Program-made: the position numbers and the translations under genes
Shown: positions 43,343-51,190 of the stretch, piece by piece
Position numbering within the stretch: the first letter of the stretch is position 1
Layout of the letters: each line of letters begins with the position of its first letter
Source of the DNA: Labilibacter marinus
Lineage (GTDB): Bacteria > Bacteroidota > Bacteroidia > Bacteroidales > Marinilabiliaceae
Direction of reading: 5' to 3'
Assembly: GCF_001659685.2 (NCBI RefSeq)
Contig: NZ_LXYE02000029.1
Span: 46,012 to 110,011, forward strand
Length of the DNA stretch: 64,000 nucleotides
The notes under the pieces: model-generated
Databases searched by the model: none
Seen by the model: only the letters and a program-made list of their open reading frames with translations
What the model was told of the DNA's origin: nothing

Positions 43343-44569
43343 TTAAAAACTATATTTAAATCTTACAAAACCTGAATTAACCGTTTGTTGTTTTACCTCC
43401 TGTGTAATTTCATTAGGGAACTTACCATTGAATAATTGCCAATAGAACGAAGCATTAAAATTATCAGAAATACTATACGACCACGAGGGACTTACGAAAA
43501 TACCCTTAATGTCTTGATGCGGATACCAGATGCAAGCCAAAGAGAAAGTAGATAATGGACTGGCTTGGAACATACCACTTCCTAATATTTGAAATGGAGA
43601 AATGGCTAGGTCTTTTACTGAACTAGGGGAAGAATATGCATTTAACATGCTCACTTTTTTATCTTCGGATAAATGAGCGAACATCATTTCGGTTTGAAGA
43701 TTCCATTTGCTACCAATATTAAAATCTAAACCAGTTGAAAGCATGACTACTCCAGTGGTGTCTGCAAAGTTTTCAAAAGGTTGATACCAAGATAATTCAC
43801 CGCGCCAACTAGCATTTTTCACATAACCCGACCATCCAATACCTAAGGCAAGGTCACTTTCTTGCAACATACCTCCAATGAGTTGCACATCGTAATTATT
43901 TACATTTATATTCCATTTTAAAGCTGCTGTTACCTGAGCGGCGCTATCTATATTGGCTGCAAACTCCACTGATGTTGAAGCTCCAGTATAATACATCATG
44001 CGCACGGCATCTGTACCAGGTCTTTCTTCGTAATCAAAATCAAAATACGAATAGGTGTTAAACATATCATTAGGATTAAAGGCAAAAGTCTTTCCCCAGT
44101 TAATACGTTGTTTACCCACTGTAACATCCAAGTTACCACTGGAATAATCGGCGTAAAGCCTATCGAAAGCTAGGTTTAAGATATAACTATTTCCCACTGC
44201 CACATTCCATGCAGGATTAAAGTAGTTACCATTGTTCTCATAGCTTTTTTCAATTTGCTGATTAAAATCTAATCGGATTTGGTCGCCAATGATTAGCCTA
44301 TTTCGCATCTGCGCAGAAAAAGTCCATTTGTCGTTGGCATACCAATACATATTTAACCTGTTTTGGAAATTGATATTGGTATTATATAAGTTATTGTCAT
44401 CTTCTAACAAGTCTTTAAATTCCTCGGGAATAATATCGGGCATTTCGGATATGGAAACATATTGCATGTTGGTGATATATCCGTTTAACTCGAATTTATC
44501 GTTGCTTTGCGCAGATGTTAGCAACGGCATAACAAGCATTATAGTAGCTAAGACTACAGCATACTTCAT
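43343..44569 (-). CDS. Outer-membrane porin-like barrel of the TetR-controlled exporter operon
   Basis: A 408-residue exported protein from the ATG at 44569 (MKYAVVLATIMLVMPLLTSAQ signal peptide); the frame extends upstream to 44632 but that would overlap the ATPase gene by 41 bp. The mature protein is a large barrel rich in aromatic strands: LNMYWYANDKWTFSAQMRNRL, VTVGKQRINWGKTFAFNPNDMFNTYSYFDF (a motif recalling DUF1302-type channels) and a final strand FVRFKYSF ending in Phe. It lies 22 bp after the ATPase in the operon, and such barrels elsewhere accompany lipid-type exporters. Its role as outer-membrane partner is inferred. Confidence 0.75.
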   Translation of the reverse strand: MKYAVVLATIMLVMPLLTSAQSNDKFELNGYITNMQYVSISEMPDIIPEEFKDLLEDDNNLYNTNINFQNRLNMYWYANDKWTFSAQMRNRLIIGDQIRLDFNQQIEKSYENNGNYFNPAWNVAVGNSYILNLAFDRLYADYSSGNLDVTVGKQRINWGKTFAFNPNDMFNTYSYFDFDYEERPGTDAVRMMYYTGASTSVEFAANIDSAAQVTAALKWNINVNNYDVQLIGGMLQESDLALGIGWSGYVKNASWRGELSWYQPFENFADTTGVVMLSTGLDFNIGSKWNLQTEMMFAHLSEDKKVSMLNAYSSPSSVKDLAISPFQILGSGMFQASPLSTFSLACIWYPHQDIKGIFVSPSWSYSISDNFNASFYWQLFNGKFPNEITQEVKQQTVNSGFVRFKYSF

Positions 44570-44591
44570 TTTTATGAAGCTTATTGATGAT

Positions 44592-45278
44592 TTATGATTT
44601 ACGTTCATCACTAATAATTTTACCATCCTCAAGTTTAATTACTCTACGTGCTTTATTTACCACGCGCATATCGTGTGTACTAAAGATAAAAGTGATGTTT
44701 TCTTCCTTATTGAGTTTTTCCATCATATCCAATAACGTTTCTGTCGATTTTGAGTCTAGATTAGCTGTTGGCTCATCGGCTAAAACAAACTTAGGTTTTG
44801 ACGCTAGAGCTCTGGCTACAGCAACTCTTTGTTGCTGTCCTCCGGATAAACGTGATGGACGGCTGTTAATGCGATCGCCCAAACCGACTTCGGTTAATAA
44901 ATTACTGGCTCGTTGTTCGCGTTCCTTTTTATCCTTGCCTTGCAACTGCATAATAAACTCTACATTTTCTCGTGCAGTGAGCACAGGAATTAAATTATAG
45001 GCCTGAAAAACAAAGCCAATGTTGTGTAATCTAAAATCGATTAATTCGGATGATTTTAATTCGTTGACGTAAGTGTCGCCCACTCTTACAGTTCCAGATG
45101 TCGGTTGGTCTAGTCCACCAACCATGTTTAAAAAAGTAGTTTTTCCACAGCCCGAAGGTCCTACAATAGCGGTAAACTCTCCTTCTTCTATTTTTAAATC
45201 AATTCCTTGAACCGCATGTACCTCTACCTCAGAATCGTTATATGTTTTTGTTAAATTATTTGTTTCAATTACATTCAT
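44592..45278 (-). CDS. ABC transporter ATPase (LolD/MacB type)
   Basis: A 228-residue ATPase with Walker A GPSGCGKTTFLN (about residues 39-50), Q-loop FVFQAYNLIPVLTARENVE (about 86-104), signature LSGGQQQRVAVARALA (about 139-154) and Walker B FVLADEPTANLDSK (about 160-173). This is the subfamily that drives FtsX-like permeases in lipoprotein release, macrolide export and cell division. It follows the two FtsX-type permease genes (85-bp gap) and almost certainly powers them. Confidence 0.95.
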   Translation of the reverse strand: MNVIETNNLTKTYNDSEVEVHAVQGIDLKIEEGEFTAIVGPSGCGKTTFLNMVGGLDQPTSGTVRVGDTYVNELKSSELIDFRLHNIGFVFQAYNLIPVLTARENVEFIMQLQGKDKKEREQRASNLLTEVGLGDRINSRPSRLSGGQQQRVAVARALASKPKFVLADEPTANLDSKSTETLLDMMEKLNKEENITFIFSTHDMRVVNKARRVIKLEDGKIISDERKS

Positions 45279-45363
45279 GTCAATACTTTTTATTGATTAT
45301 ACTTTTAAGTCCTTGTATTTAGGCTCTCAGCTTTTCGCACGTATCGCTTTGTTCTATGCTCTT

Positions 45364-46584
45364 TTACATATTCATGCGTAAAGCTTCGGCAGGGTTTAGT
45401 TTAAGTGCTTTTATAGCAGGATAAATAGCAGCCAAAATTCCTGTAATAAATACCATGACTACCACGTCAACTACGTTTTTAACTAATAATACAGGGTAAA
45501 TGATAGAATCGTAACCCATGGCTCCAAAACCTTCGGATACGCTGGAGATATCAATGCCAGAATTAGCAAAAATAAGGGTAACAGCAATACCCATAGCAAT
45601 ACCTACTAATCCGCCTATGAGCGATAAAAAAACGGTTTCTACCATAATCATTTTAAATACCTTGGCTTTATTCATGCCAATGGACATCAACATTCCTAAC
45701 TCTTTTGTGCGTTCTAATACAGCCATAAGCATGGTGTTAATAATGCCGAATATGAGCGCCAATAAAATAATAATCATAAATATGTACATAGAGATGTCTA
45801 AGCTTGATTCAAGCATTGAAACCTGGGGAAGAAGTTCTCGCCATTCTTTCACATCTAAATCTACGTATTGGGCTTTAAGTTCATGCTGCTTAATTGGCAC
45901 ATAATCGGAGTGACTTAATAGAACGGCTACCTCATGTCCTGCTTTTATATCTGCTCCATATAACTGATTTAAGTCCTCGGTTCGTACAAAAACAGTGGAG
46001 TTGTCGTATACATTATTAGATGTTTCGTAAATGCCTGCAATACGAAACGAAGCGCCTGAAATATATCCCGAAGCATCGGCAAAAGAAATAACCAGCTTTG
46101 AACGAACTTTTAATTTCAGTTTTTCAGCCAGCTTTTTTCCAATGACCACGGGGTTACGTGAAATACCCTCGAAATAAGCTCCGTCAATTATCTTGTCGTG
46201 CAGGTTAGTTATATTTTGTTCCTTTTCAGGATTAACACCCAGTACTTTTACACCTGTTGAAGTGGTGGGCGATTGAATCATTCCTTGCACTATAAATCGA
46301 TAGCAAGTGGCTTTTACCGAATCTTCCGATTCAATGGCCAATGCTATTTGTTCTGCATCTTTAATAAATGCTTTTTCTTCAGGGTTTTCAAGGTATCCTT
46401 TACGGTGAAGCTGAATGTGAGAAGCTTCGGTTGAAATGGCAGAATCAATTCTTTGCAAGGCCATTCCGTTATAAAAGGAATAGTTGAAAACACCTGTAAA
46501 TATACCTAGGGCTATGGCAAAAAGTATCACCAAACTTCTGGTTTTACTTCTCCAAACATTTCGCCACGAAACAGATAGTATCAT
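45364..46584 (-). CDS. ABC transporter permease, FtsX-like (LolC/LolE type), 2
   Basis: A 406-residue permease with the FtsX/MacB plan: TM1 near residues 15-35 (LVILFAIALGIFTGVFNYSF), a large periplasmic domain (about 45-265), then three helices at about 270-295, 325-350 and 370-390 in an LGMLMSIGMNKAKVFKMIMVETVFLSLIGG context. It begins MILSVSWRNVWRSKTRSLVILFAIALG, the Lol-type start. It lies 31 bp downstream of a homologous permease, so the two may form a heterodimer like LolC-LolE. Confidence 0.92.
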   Translation of the reverse strand: MILSVSWRNVWRSKTRSLVILFAIALGIFTGVFNYSFYNGMALQRIDSAISTEASHIQLHRKGYLENPEEKAFIKDAEQIALAIESEDSVKATCYRFIVQGMIQSPTTSTGVKVLGVNPEKEQNITNLHDKIIDGAYFEGISRNPVVIGKKLAEKLKLKVRSKLVISFADASGYISGASFRIAGIYETSNNVYDNSTVFVRTEDLNQLYGADIKAGHEVAVLLSHSDYVPIKQHELKAQYVDLDVKEWRELLPQVSMLESSLDISMYIFMIIILLALIFGIINTMLMAVLERTKELGMLMSIGMNKAKVFKMIMVETVFLSLIGGLVGIAMGIAVTLIFANSGIDISSVSEGFGAMGYDSIIYPVLLVKNVVDVVVMVFITGILAAIYPAIKALKLNPAEALRMNM

Positions 46585-46615
46585 TTTTATATTTTTAAAG
46601 TATCCAATGTTGATT

Positions 46616-47839
46616 TTAAGACCTAAGTGATTTTGTAACTTTTAGGCGCATTATTTTAGTGATAGGGTAGATGGAGACCAGTATGGTAATTCCAATGACC
46701 ACTAAAATTTGTCCACCAAAAACCATGGAGTCAGCACCAAAATAAATGGCAGGTTCCATACCAAATTCTTCGTAAACAGATGCTACCTCGCCTCCTAGTG
46801 GAATAGGTTTATGAACTAGCCAAATGACCAAGGGTAGGCTGACTAAAAATCCAGTAACAATACCTGTAATGCCAATCAGAACAGTTTCATAAAATAGTAC
46901 TCGGGCAAGTTTGAGCTTATTCATGCCAATAGCCACCATAACGCCCAATTCTTTTCTTCGTTCTGCTATCATCATAATAACAGTAGAAAACACACCAAAG
47001 CCAATGAGTATGTACAATATCCCTTTCATAATAATGCCTTGGCCTTTGTCGCCTTCTATCATTTGTTTGGTAACAGGGTCCATTTCGTCCCAGGTCATAA
47101 TAGAATATTTTTCACCTAATTTATCTACTAAATTATCCTTGGCGGGATAAACTTTGTCATAATCATCCACGGTTAAAACTAGACTGGTTGCCATATCTGG
47201 AGCAGAGAAAAAGAGCTGAGCTTGCTCTAGCGTGATATAAGTGCCAAAATTGTTTAACGCAGGAAATGGGAATTCTAAAATTCCTGCAACGGGGAAAAGT
47301 CCACTAGCACTATAGCCGTGGTGGCCTTGACTAATGAGCGCCACCGTATCGCCTACCTCAACATTTAAGTTGCGCGCCAGGTTTACGGCTATTAGTATGC
47401 CGTCATCCTTGGTGTTTAAATACCTTCCTTTACTAACCCATTTTTTTAGTCCGGTCAGTTCGTTTTCTTCCTCAGGCTTTATGCCAATGAGCATTCCTCC
47501 TTTCGTATTCTCTCCGTACGACATTAAGGCAAAGGACTCAATTCTAGGAACTATCAATTCAATATGCTCGCTTTCTTTTACCTTATTTATCAACGAATCA
47601 TCGGGGATAATTAGGTCGTCAATGGATTTACTTTCCCAATAATTAGGATGGTGAATTTGCACATAACCAGAGTAAAAACTCACCACATTATCTATCATTT
47701 TAGAGTAGGTGCCATTTTGCATCGAACTCATTAATGTACATAGTATTACGCCAAAAAAGATGGATGCAACGGTAATAAACGTTCTACGCCTATTGCGCCA
47801 TATATTTCGCCATGCTAACTTAAGCTCTGTAGCTGCCAT
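46616..47839 (-). CDS. ABC transporter permease, FtsX-like (LolC/LolE type), 1
   Basis: A 407-residue paralogue of the next gene: LAWRNIWRNRRRTFITVASIFFGVILCTLM at residues 8-37 (TM1), a periplasmic domain to about 270, and three C-terminal helices around IGFGVFSTVIMMIAERRKELGVMVAIGMNKLKLARVLFYETVLIGITGIVTGF. By analogy with Lol and MacB it would transmit ATP hydrolysis to the periplasm to extract or hand over a membrane-embedded substrate. It follows the LolA-like gene by 21 bp. Confidence 0.92.
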   Translation of the reverse strand: MAATELKLAWRNIWRNRRRTFITVASIFFGVILCTLMSSMQNGTYSKMIDNVVSFYSGYVQIHHPNYWESKSIDDLIIPDDSLINKVKESEHIELIVPRIESFALMSYGENTKGGMLIGIKPEEENELTGLKKWVSKGRYLNTKDDGILIAVNLARNLNVEVGDTVALISQGHHGYSASGLFPVAGILEFPFPALNNFGTYITLEQAQLFFSAPDMATSLVLTVDDYDKVYPAKDNLVDKLGEKYSIMTWDEMDPVTKQMIEGDKGQGIIMKGILYILIGFGVFSTVIMMIAERRKELGVMVAIGMNKLKLARVLFYETVLIGITGIVTGFLVSLPLVIWLVHKPIPLGGEVASVYEEFGMEPAIYFGADSMVFGGQILVVIGITILVSIYPITKIMRLKVTKSLRS

Positions 47840-47860
47840 AATATTATTGTATTCAGGTTT

Positions 47861-48625
47861 TTATCGGATTTTTTTAATGTTTTGTTGAGAGAAGAAATTA
47901 TCCTCAATATCAGGGTTGAATTCTATACTTTCGATATTTACAATGGTTCTTTGGTCTGGTTTGTCAGCAGGTATAATTTCAAACTGAGTAGGCAATACTC
48001 TTCCGCTTAAGGTTTTTATATTATGCCCTAATTCTGTTTTAATCAGAAAATCGTCTTCATCGTAATATTCTTGTTTTAGCAAAAGACTTTCTTCTTTCGA
48101 AATCCATAAAATAACTTTGCCCCATGCTACGGAAGCCTCTTCAAAAGGAATAGACTCTATTTTGTAACATTCTAAATTTTCAACAGTTTCTTCCCCAAGC
48201 ATTTTGTGGGTATAATCTTTTACAATGGAAGCCTGGTTCATGGCATCATCGTTGGTGTAGTCCGAGCCCATCCAACCTTGCGACATCATGGAAGGTGGCA
48301 ATTTTATCATACGCGAAATTTTAGGATTCCAATTCCACATTTCTCTATCGCGTTTTAAGAATGCCTGCCCTTTTTCGCGTGCTGGGCCGGTTACCAATGT
48401 GATGGAATACTTGGTACCTTTGGTCCAGCTTTTAAAAGATAGGCTGCGTTCGTATGTAGGCCGCTTAATAATCATCGACATTTCTGAGATACTTGATTTT
48501 TCTCCCAATCTTTTGTCGTTGGCTTTTTGTACTATTTCAGCAGCAGTTTGTGCACCAATGTTTAGTGTTATTAAGCTTAACATAGATACAAAAACTAAAT
48601 TCAATATTGTTTTTCTTGTAAGCAT
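47861..48625 (-). CDS. LolA-like outer-membrane lipoprotein-sorting/lipid carrier protein
   Basis: A 254-residue exported protein with a signal peptide (LVFVSMLSLITLNIGAQ; mature from about residue 26). The mature part is the LolA/LolB-like half-barrel of the outer membrane lipoprotein-sorting family: TAAEIVQKANDKRLGEKSSISEMSMIIKRP, then WTKGTKYSITLVTGPAREKGQAFLKRDREMWNWNPKISRMIKLPPSMMSQGWMGSDYTNDD, then a stretch with VAWGKVILWISKEESLLLKQEYYDEDD. These proteins ferry hydrophobic cargo across the periplasm. It is the second gene of the TetR operon, 23 bp after the regulator. Confidence 0.88.
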   Translation of the reverse strand: MLTRKTILNLVFVSMLSLITLNIGAQTAAEIVQKANDKRLGEKSSISEMSMIIKRPTYERSLSFKSWTKGTKYSITLVTGPAREKGQAFLKRDREMWNWNPKISRMIKLPPSMMSQGWMGSDYTNDDAMNQASIVKDYTHKMLGEETVENLECYKIESIPFEEASVAWGKVILWISKEESLLLKQEYYDEDDFLIKTELGHNIKTLSGRVLPTQFEIIPADKPDQRTIVNIESIEFNPDIEDNFFSQQNIKKIR

Positions 48626-48648
48626 AGCTGTGGTAATTTATGTTGATA

Positions 48649-49230
48649 TTATTTATTAATAAATATGCGATGTATCTTCTTTTTAACAGCTTCTAAGGGG
48701 AAGTTTTCAGGGTCAAGAATAAAGTGCAGTCCTACACCATCCATCATGGCTGCAAAAAAGCGAACCTCTGCCACAGGGTCTTCATAACCGTTATTGGTAA
48801 AATAGGTCATGGCAGTGGCCATAAAAGGTTCTACTGTTTTTTCAAATTCTTCACCAATGATATTAAAAACTTCGGGTTGTAGTAGTACCATAAAATACAT
48901 TCGCCAAAACGGAATGTTACTTTCTAATTGGTTAAAGGAGCTATCAATAAATAAATGAAGTTCACTTTCGTTCAGCTGTCCATTTTTATCTGGGTCAAAG
49001 TCCGTTGTCAACTGATTAAAGCCATGTAGCATAATGCTTGATATCAGCTCTTCTTTGCTGGCAAAGTAATTATACATAAGCCCTTTTGAAATTCCTGCTG
49101 TTTTGGCAATGGTAGCAATAGAGGCATTTGAAAAACCTTTTTCTGCAATTACCTCAAGTGCTACATTCATTATTTGTAATTTACGCTCTTGCCTAATTTT
49201 CTCGTTCTGACTATCGTTTCTCGGTGACAT
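48649..49230 (-). CDS. TetR/AcrR family transcription repressor
   Basis: A 193-residue regulator. The N-terminal helix-turn-helix is QIMNVALEVIAEKGFSNASIATIAKTAGISKGLMYNYFASKEELISSIM (about residues 19-67). The C-terminal ligand-binding domain is all-helical and carries an NKNGQLNESE stretch of calcium-loop flavour that is probably incidental. It lies first in an operon with the LolA-like carrier and exporter genes, and a palindromic operator is just upstream, so it most likely represses its own operon until a cargo-like ligand binds. Confidence 0.92.
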   Translation of the reverse strand: MSPRNDSQNEKIRQERKLQIMNVALEVIAEKGFSNASIATIAKTAGISKGLMYNYFASKEELISSIMLHGFNQLTTDFDPDKNGQLNESELHLFIDSSFNQLESNIPFWRMYFMVLLQPEVFNIIGEEFEKTVEPFMATAMTYFTNNGYEDPVAEVRFFAAMMDGVGLHFILDPENFPLEAVKKKIHRIFINK

Positions 49231-49240
49231 AATTTTAAAA

Positions 49241-49258
49241 TGACTAAACGTTCAGTCA
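49241..49258. promoter_or_regulatory. TetR operator
   Basis: TGACTAAACGTTCAGTCA is an 18-bp palindrome with 16 of 18 positions symmetric. It ends 10 bp before the TetR start codon (49230), the typical TGACT-N8-AGTCA operator layout of AcrR-like repressors, and sits where the operon promoter should be. Confidence 0.8.
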
Positions 49259-49259
49259 A

Positions 49260-49683
49260 AAATATTAAATGTATTTTTAAAAAGCAACAGTTTCTTGCGA
49301 TAAATTTTGATCATGTACATTCGTGTTATTTTTACTGTAAAAAGCATACGTATTAGATATGTTATGTTAATATATATATTTGTGATGCTGAGGAGTGTAG
49401 GTTAGAATATTAGGTAAAATAATTTATTAAATTATACGTTTTAAGTGTTAGATATATAATAGTATATATAGATGTTCTATGTATGTGTGGTAATTAACTT
49501 ATACCGTATTTAGCTTCTTTAGTAACTATTTTGATAGCAACACGTATTAATTATTATCATCTATGAATAATTGAATTATAATTAAGTAATTAAAGTACTC
49601 AATTAATAATGAATAATATTTGTTAATTATATAGAAAGTAAGTCGTTGCATAGAATGCATTACGAATATTAACATAAAAATAA
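49260..49683. other. AT-rich intergenic stretch
   Basis: The region between the TetR operator and the histidine kinase promoter is extremely AT-rich, with repeated TATATA and TTAATTA words and no convincing ORF, RNA gene or hairpin terminator. A TATATTTG -7-like word lies near 49374. Confidence 0.5.
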
Positions 49684-49713
49684 TTGTACAACTATAAAAT
49701 ATTAGTATTTTGC
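49684..49713 (+). promoter_or_regulatory. Promoter of the orphan histidine kinase gene
   Basis: TTG at 49684-49686, 19 bp, then TATTTTGC at 49706-49713: close to the -33/-7 consensus, with one base fewer before the TTTG. The ATG at 49727 follows about 14 bp later, so the leader is very short. Confidence 0.5.
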
Positions 49714-49726
49714 AAAAAAGTATTCG

Positions 49727-50968
49727 ATGAACCTAGACATAAAAATGCAGCAGGCCCATAGCATCAACGAGGTTTATGATTTGTTATCAGAATATCTACA
49801 ATCAATACTTGAAAGTTCTATTTGTATTCTCATTCAATTAGACGAAAAAAGAGACGAAGCTTTTGTTTATGATATTATTGGCCTGTCTCAATCATTATTA
49901 GTAAAATCTATTAAAACGTTTGGCTTAAATCCAATTGGTAAACGTTTTAAGAATACTAAACATGGACGTGAAAATTTCTATCACACCAATCATTTAGAAA
50001 GTTTTAAAGGGAGTCTTTTTGAATTTAGTGAAGGTGTTTTTCCACAATGGGTTTGTAAAACCATTGAAAATATATTTAGGCTAGATAATATTTATACCAT
50101 AGGTTTAAATCATGAAAATGTTTTAATAGGTAGCGTTTTTATTTTTCCAAGAGGATTAGATAAGATAAAATTTTCGGAGCTTGAGCAAACTGTGCCTTTG
50201 TTTTCAAGACGGATGAAAGAAATTTTAGATTTATATAATTATAATATAACGGGTGGTACAGTTAAAGAAAAATTTACTACATCTATTATAAATAATTTAA
50301 GTCACGAAATACGAACTCCTTTAAACGGAATTGTTGGACTGATGGATGCTGGTTTACGCATGCTAAACTCCAACCCAGATACACAAGAGTTGAGTTCAGC
50401 GATATGGGAAAATTCAAACGAGCTTACCAATAAGCTGGATAACCTTTTGTTGTTGGCTGATTTTGAGTCTAATTCTGTCATTCTAAAGAAGAAGAGTTAC
50501 TCTTTGGAGCAAGTCTACTCTTGTTTACAAGGAGTTGCAAATCAATTAGAAAGTTTATTTAAATATAGGTCTATTGAGCTTAAGTTAGATGATGATTGTA
50601 AGCATAATTCAACAACCATTGAATTGGATATTGAAATATTTAAAATTGCTATTATTGAGTTGATCAAGAACGCCTTAAAATATTCAAGTTCTGAGGTGAT
50701 TATAAAAATGAAATTTCATCATGCATTATTAATTGAAGTAGTAGACTTTGGAGTTGGTATGTCTAATCATGAAATGAGATCCTACTATGATTTTGATATT
50801 AACCATAAGTTGCTTCTTCACAAAAGTAATGGACTAGGAATTGGCGTTAGTTTGGTTAAACTAATTTCTAGAAAACATGATTGGAAACTTCGTATTGATT
50901 CTGAATTAGGTAGAGGAACATCGGTTCAAATAGTTTTTGATCATATAATCAAACCTTCTTTTAATTAG
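49727..50968 (+). CDS. Orphan sensor histidine kinase, soluble
   Basis: A 413-residue kinase. The first 170 residues form a GAF-like input domain (AHSINEVYDLLSEYLQSILESSICILIQLD) with no membrane helix. The dimerisation/phosphorylation motif is LSHEIRTPLNGIVGL (about residues 192-206, His phosphoacceptor). The ATPase shows the N box IAIIELIKNALKYSS (about 305-319), the G1-like DFGVGMS (about 341-347) and G2 SNGLGIGVSLVKLISRKHDWKLRI (about 364-387). No receiver or regulator gene adjoins it on either side, so its partner is encoded elsewhere. The predicted leader is short. Confidence 0.9.
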   Translation: MNLDIKMQQAHSINEVYDLLSEYLQSILESSICILIQLDEKRDEAFVYDIIGLSQSLLVKSIKTFGLNPIGKRFKNTKHGRENFYHTNHLESFKGSLFEFSEGVFPQWVCKTIENIFRLDNIYTIGLNHENVLIGSVFIFPRGLDKIKFSELEQTVPLFSRRMKEILDLYNYNITGGTVKEKFTTSIINNLSHEIRTPLNGIVGLMDAGLRMLNSNPDTQELSSAIWENSNELTNKLDNLLLLADFESNSVILKKKSYSLEQVYSCLQGVANQLESLFKYRSIELKLDDDCKHNSTTIELDIEIFKIAIIELIKNALKYSSSEVIIKMKFHHALLIEVVDFGVGMSNHEMRSYYDFDINHKLLLHKSNGLGIGVSLVKLISRKHDWKLRIDSELGRGTSVQIVFDHIIKPSFN

Positions 50969-50990
50969 TATATATACTTCTTCTTGATAT

Positions 50991-51012
50991 GCGATATCGC
51001 CCATTTGGGCGC
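50991..51012. terminator. GC-rich double palindrome after the histidine kinase
   Basis: GCGATATCGC (50991-51000) is a perfect palindrome overlapping CGCCCATTTGGGCG (50999-51012), another near-perfect one, 23 bp beyond the kinase stop in an otherwise AT-rich gap. It may be a terminator (TTCTTT follows) or a binding site. Confidence 0.4.
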
Positions 51013-51190
51013 TTGTTCTTTAAAAGTATGAAACAGTATTTTATCATTCGTAAAGAAAATTCAATCTAGTTATATAGCTTAAAACTAAGATGATGTGTTT
51101 GGCTAAGTTGCTAGTGCAATTTTAAGTTTTGAGTGTTGGCACAAGACTTGGTTTTATTTCATCAGTTGAAACCGTTTAAATACTTTACTG

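Noticed and set aside
44570..44632. Upstream extension of the barrel gene
   Set aside because: It overlaps the ATPase gene and lacks a signal peptide at its start; the ATG at 44569 begins a proper signal sequence.
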